The notes beneath the pieces were generated by a model that saw only the letters and a program-made list of their open reading frames with translations, was not told the origin of the DNA and did no database searches. Shown here piece by piece: positions 61,934 to 64,000 of a stretch of 64,000 nt of DNA (the first letter of the stretch is position 1; every line of letters begins with the position of its first letter). Made by a program: the position numbers and the translations under genes. The DNA is from Photobacterium salinisoli. GTDB lineage: Bacteria > Pseudomonadota > Gammaproteobacteria > Enterobacterales > Vibrionaceae. The DNA is taken from assembly GCF_003614885.1 (NCBI RefSeq), contig NZ_QZMS01000007.1, forward strand, positions 1,178,001 to 1,242,000, given 5' to 3'.

Positions 61934-63598
61934 TTAGCTGGCCTTGATGCTGTATTCTTCACTGCCTTTAGTTACCTGAAAAAAGCTGACCTGCTCAACC
62001 ACTTCCTGGCTGACTCGGTGCATGTCATCACTGCATTGCACCGTTTCAGAGGCAATGGATGAGGTCTTATCCGACAGCGCCTGAACCGTATGAATATTCT
62101 GGCTGATATCAGCAGCAACCGCGCTCTGCTCTTCTGCTGCTGTCGCAATCTGCTGAGTCTGCTCATTGACCTGATTGATCATACTCATGATGTCTGCCAG
62201 TAACTGGTTGGTTTCAGACATTCTCGCTTCGGCCTGATCGGCCTCTGTGGTACTGTCTGCCATCATGTCAACGGCGCTGCTGCAGGCTTGTTGCAGCTGA
62301 GCCAGCATCTGCTCAATTTCATTGACGGAAGTTTGTGAGCGCTGTGCCAGCCCGCGCACTTCATCGGCCACCACAGCAAAACCACGTCCCTGCTCACCGG
62401 CACGTGCCGCTTCAATCGCCGCGTTCAGGGCCAGCAGATTCGTTTGTTCGGCAATACCGCGTATCACTTCCAGAATACTTTCAATTTTACGGGATTCGCC
62501 ATGCAGCTCGTTAACGACACCCGACGTATCTTGCAGAGTGGCAACCAACCGCTGAACCACAGACTGGGTATGCCCGGAAGATTCGATGCCCCTTTCTGCC
62601 AATTCCATCATCTGATCCGATGCTCTGGCTGAATCTGAGGTATTGACAGCGATACTCTTACTGGTGGTTGAAAGCTCTTCAATCGCCGTCACAGCCTGAA
62701 TGGTATGCTCTGCTACCTCACCTGCCGCGACCTGAATATTGTTATTAGCGTCCTGTAAAATACGGCTGTTTTCTGTCACCAGGGTGCTGGAACGCACTAT
62801 GCCTGCAACTGTACTGTTCAGACGGTTTACTGTGCTGTCAATGGCGCTGCTCAGCTGGGCAACTTCGTCTGTCCCTTTCACATTGGACAACACATCCAGA
62901 TGACCGCTGGCCAATGCTTCTGCCGTCGCCTTAACCCGGCTGATACCGCCAACCAGACCTCGCGCAATCCAGTGGCTCAAAACAAAGGCAATCAGCACCG
63001 CCAGGATAATGGAGACATAAAAGACAGTATTGGCGGTTTTAATCGACTGCAGAGTATCTTCATTGGCCTGAATCGCCATCTCCGCACTGGTCTGCTGGAT
63101 TTTATCGAACTGCAGATTCAGGGCTTCATAACTGTCAACGAAGGCTCTGAACACAGGGTAAGGCGCCTGATGGTTCGGTGCCGATTCCATATCCGACACA
63201 AACTGATGGGTATTAGCCTGATACACAGACAGCTTCTGCTCAAAGTCAGCCAGTAGCTGAGGATCTCCGTTGTAGTCTTGCTTCAGCTCTTTGACCAGTT
63301 CTGGAGTGATCGCACTGTTTTTATCGACAATCGCATTAAATTCGGGAACTTGTTCATACAAACCCAGCAGATACACTACCTGCAACCCGCGCACGTTACC
63401 GATAATATCGGCTTGCGCCTGGCGAATCTGGCTGATCAATTGCGATACTTTGTAGTTATGCTGGTAAAACTCACTGAAATTATTACCAATGCGGTCATTG
63501 GCTGATTTAATGAATAACATTGCAATCACGAACATCAGTGAGACTGCACCACCTAAAACCAAAATTTTATTGCGGATTGAGAAATGACTAAGCTGCAT
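61934..63598 (-). CDS. Methyl-accepting chemotaxis protein, transmembrane
   Basis: A 554-residue receptor from the ATG at 63598 ([17 protein letters not shown]). Layout: TM1 at 10-30, a four-helix-type periplasmic sensor (about 31-185, all-helical), TM2 ([20 protein letters not shown]), a HAMP domain, and a signalling domain with [36 protein letters not shown]. The sensor resembles 4HB_MCP/TarH-like modules; the ligand is unknown. A MRTKLHQ... extension to 63640 is possible but less likely. Confidence 0.93.
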   Translation of the reverse strand: MQLSHFSIRNKILVLGGAVSLMFVIAMLFIKSANDRIGNNFSEFYQHNYKVSQLISQIRQAQADIIGNVRGLQVVYLLGLYEQVPEFNAIVDKNSAITPELVKELKQDYNGDPQLLADFEQKLSVYQANTHQFVSDMESAPNHQAPYPVFRAFVDSYEALNLQFDKIQQTSAEMAIQANEDTLQSIKTANTVFYVSIILAVLIAFVLSHWIARGLVGGISRVKATAEALASGHLDVLSNVKGTDEVAQLSSAIDSTVNRLNSTVAGIVRSSTLVTENSRILQDANNNIQVAAGEVAEHTIQAVTAIEELSTTSKSIAVNTSDSARASDQMMELAERGIESSGHTQSVVQRLVATLQDTSGVVNELHGESRKIESILEVIRGIAEQTNLLALNAAIEAARAGEQGRGFAVVADEVRGLAQRSQTSVNEIEQMLAQLQQACSSAVDMMADSTTEADQAEARMSETNQLLADIMSMINQVNEQTQQIATAAEEQSAVAADISQNIHTVQALSDKTSSIASETVQCSDDMHRVSQEVVEQVSFFQVTKGSEEYSIKAS

Positions 63599-63820
63599 TG
63601 ACGCGCCCCAAACAACGTTTTGATGTAATTTTGTCCTCACTATTCACAAAAAGAAAAATAAAGGCAAATAAATGCCACAAGGGAATGACAGAATGCCACT
63701 CGATCTCAAATTTTTGCATAAATAATACAAATAAATTTAATTCTGACTTGTAAGTCAACCACATTCGCGCTTAATAAATTTCATGCTTCAAATAAAAAAA
63801 CTTATGCAACCGAAACATAA

Positions 63821-63840
63821 AAGCCGCATGAATGCGGCTT
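63821..63840 (-). terminator. Terminator hairpin of the PEP-CTERM gene
   Basis: Inverted repeat AAGCCGCAT/ATGCGGCTT, 16 bases past the stop, followed on the minus strand by TTATGTTT. Confidence 0.65.
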
Positions 63841-63855
63841 GCTGTGCGACTCGCA

Positions 63856-64000
63856 TCATTTGCTCTGGCGTTTTCTCCTGCGAATCATACCGATACCAGC
63901 CAGCATTGAGCCCAGAATGGCAACACTCGCAGGTTCAGGTACCGGCACCTCGGTCATTGCAGAAATATTGGCCTGGATGAAGGCCTGATTGGTGCTTTGC
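63856..64000 (-). CDS. PEP-CTERM sorting-signal protein, C-terminal part (5' end outside window)
   Basis: The last 48 residues are open to the window edge. They end in a classic PEP-CTERM tail: VPEPASVAILGSMLAG, then IGMIRRRKRQ and SK, that is the VPEP box, a hydrophobic span and a basic end. Such proteins are cut and exported by an exosortase, which must be elsewhere in the genome. The mature domain is not visible. Confidence 0.9.
   Translation of the reverse strand, partial: QSTNQAFIQANISAMTEVPVPEPASVAILGSMLAGIGMIRRRKRQSK

Overview
The window looks like a chromosomal segment of a marine gammaproteobacterium of the Vibrionaceae (Vibrio/Photobacterium/Grimontia-like). The grounds are a yejABEF operon beside a second EF-G gene, an AGCS alanine symporter, a TyrP-type carrier, rhlE, three chemotaxis receptors, and V. 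cholerae repeat (VCR)-like integron attC sites. The assignment rests on recognising protein families and repeat types; no search was run.

Layout. 1-9,794: the end of a chemotaxis receptor, a GNAT acetyltransferase, a DJ-1/PfpI protein, a sodium:alanine symporter and the peptide importer yejABEF. 10,174-14,704: fusA2, an Ap4A-phosphorylase-like HIT protein and a TyrP-type permease. 15,301-18,709: a sulfide/persulfide module (BigR-type repressor, two YeeE/YedE channel halves, persulfide dioxygenase, divergent TauE exporter and rhodanese). 19,120-21,398: a YnbA/YnbB/PlsC-like phospholipid operon, followed by rhlE and a PAS chemoreceptor. 25,818-29,676: an AT-rich three-gene cluster (MFS exporter, FAD oxidoreductase, DegT aminotransferase) that looks like a small uncharacterised biosynthetic or modification pathway. 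30,309-33,858: an ECF42-type sigma factor with DGPF/YciI, VOC and DUF1428 proteins.

34.6-46.7 kb is the accessory part. A REP-type tyrosine transposase (RAYT) sits among REP-like repeats with the core AGGACAGACAC. From about 37.7 kb to 46.7 kb there is a run of small, mostly minus-strand, unrelated genes separated by intact or decayed attC sites. No integron integrase lies on either side within the window, so this is a CALIN (cluster of attC sites lacking an integrase). A complete IS1111-type IS110-family element sits exactly at an attC crossover point. At least six decayed relatives occupy other cassette junctions, and three of them share the same fusion of IS left end to REP hairpin.

47.2-58.1 kb is a copper-homeostasis block: a DUF2946-like protein, CusC, CusB with two fused CusF-like domains, CusA and a cupredoxin, all downstream of a CueR-type promoter with a 19-bp spacer, then ScsD and ScsB. 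The right end holds a DUF805 protein, a D-lactate-dehydrogenase-like flavo-iron-sulfur protein, another chemoreceptor and the C-terminus of a PEP-CTERM protein cut by the window edge.
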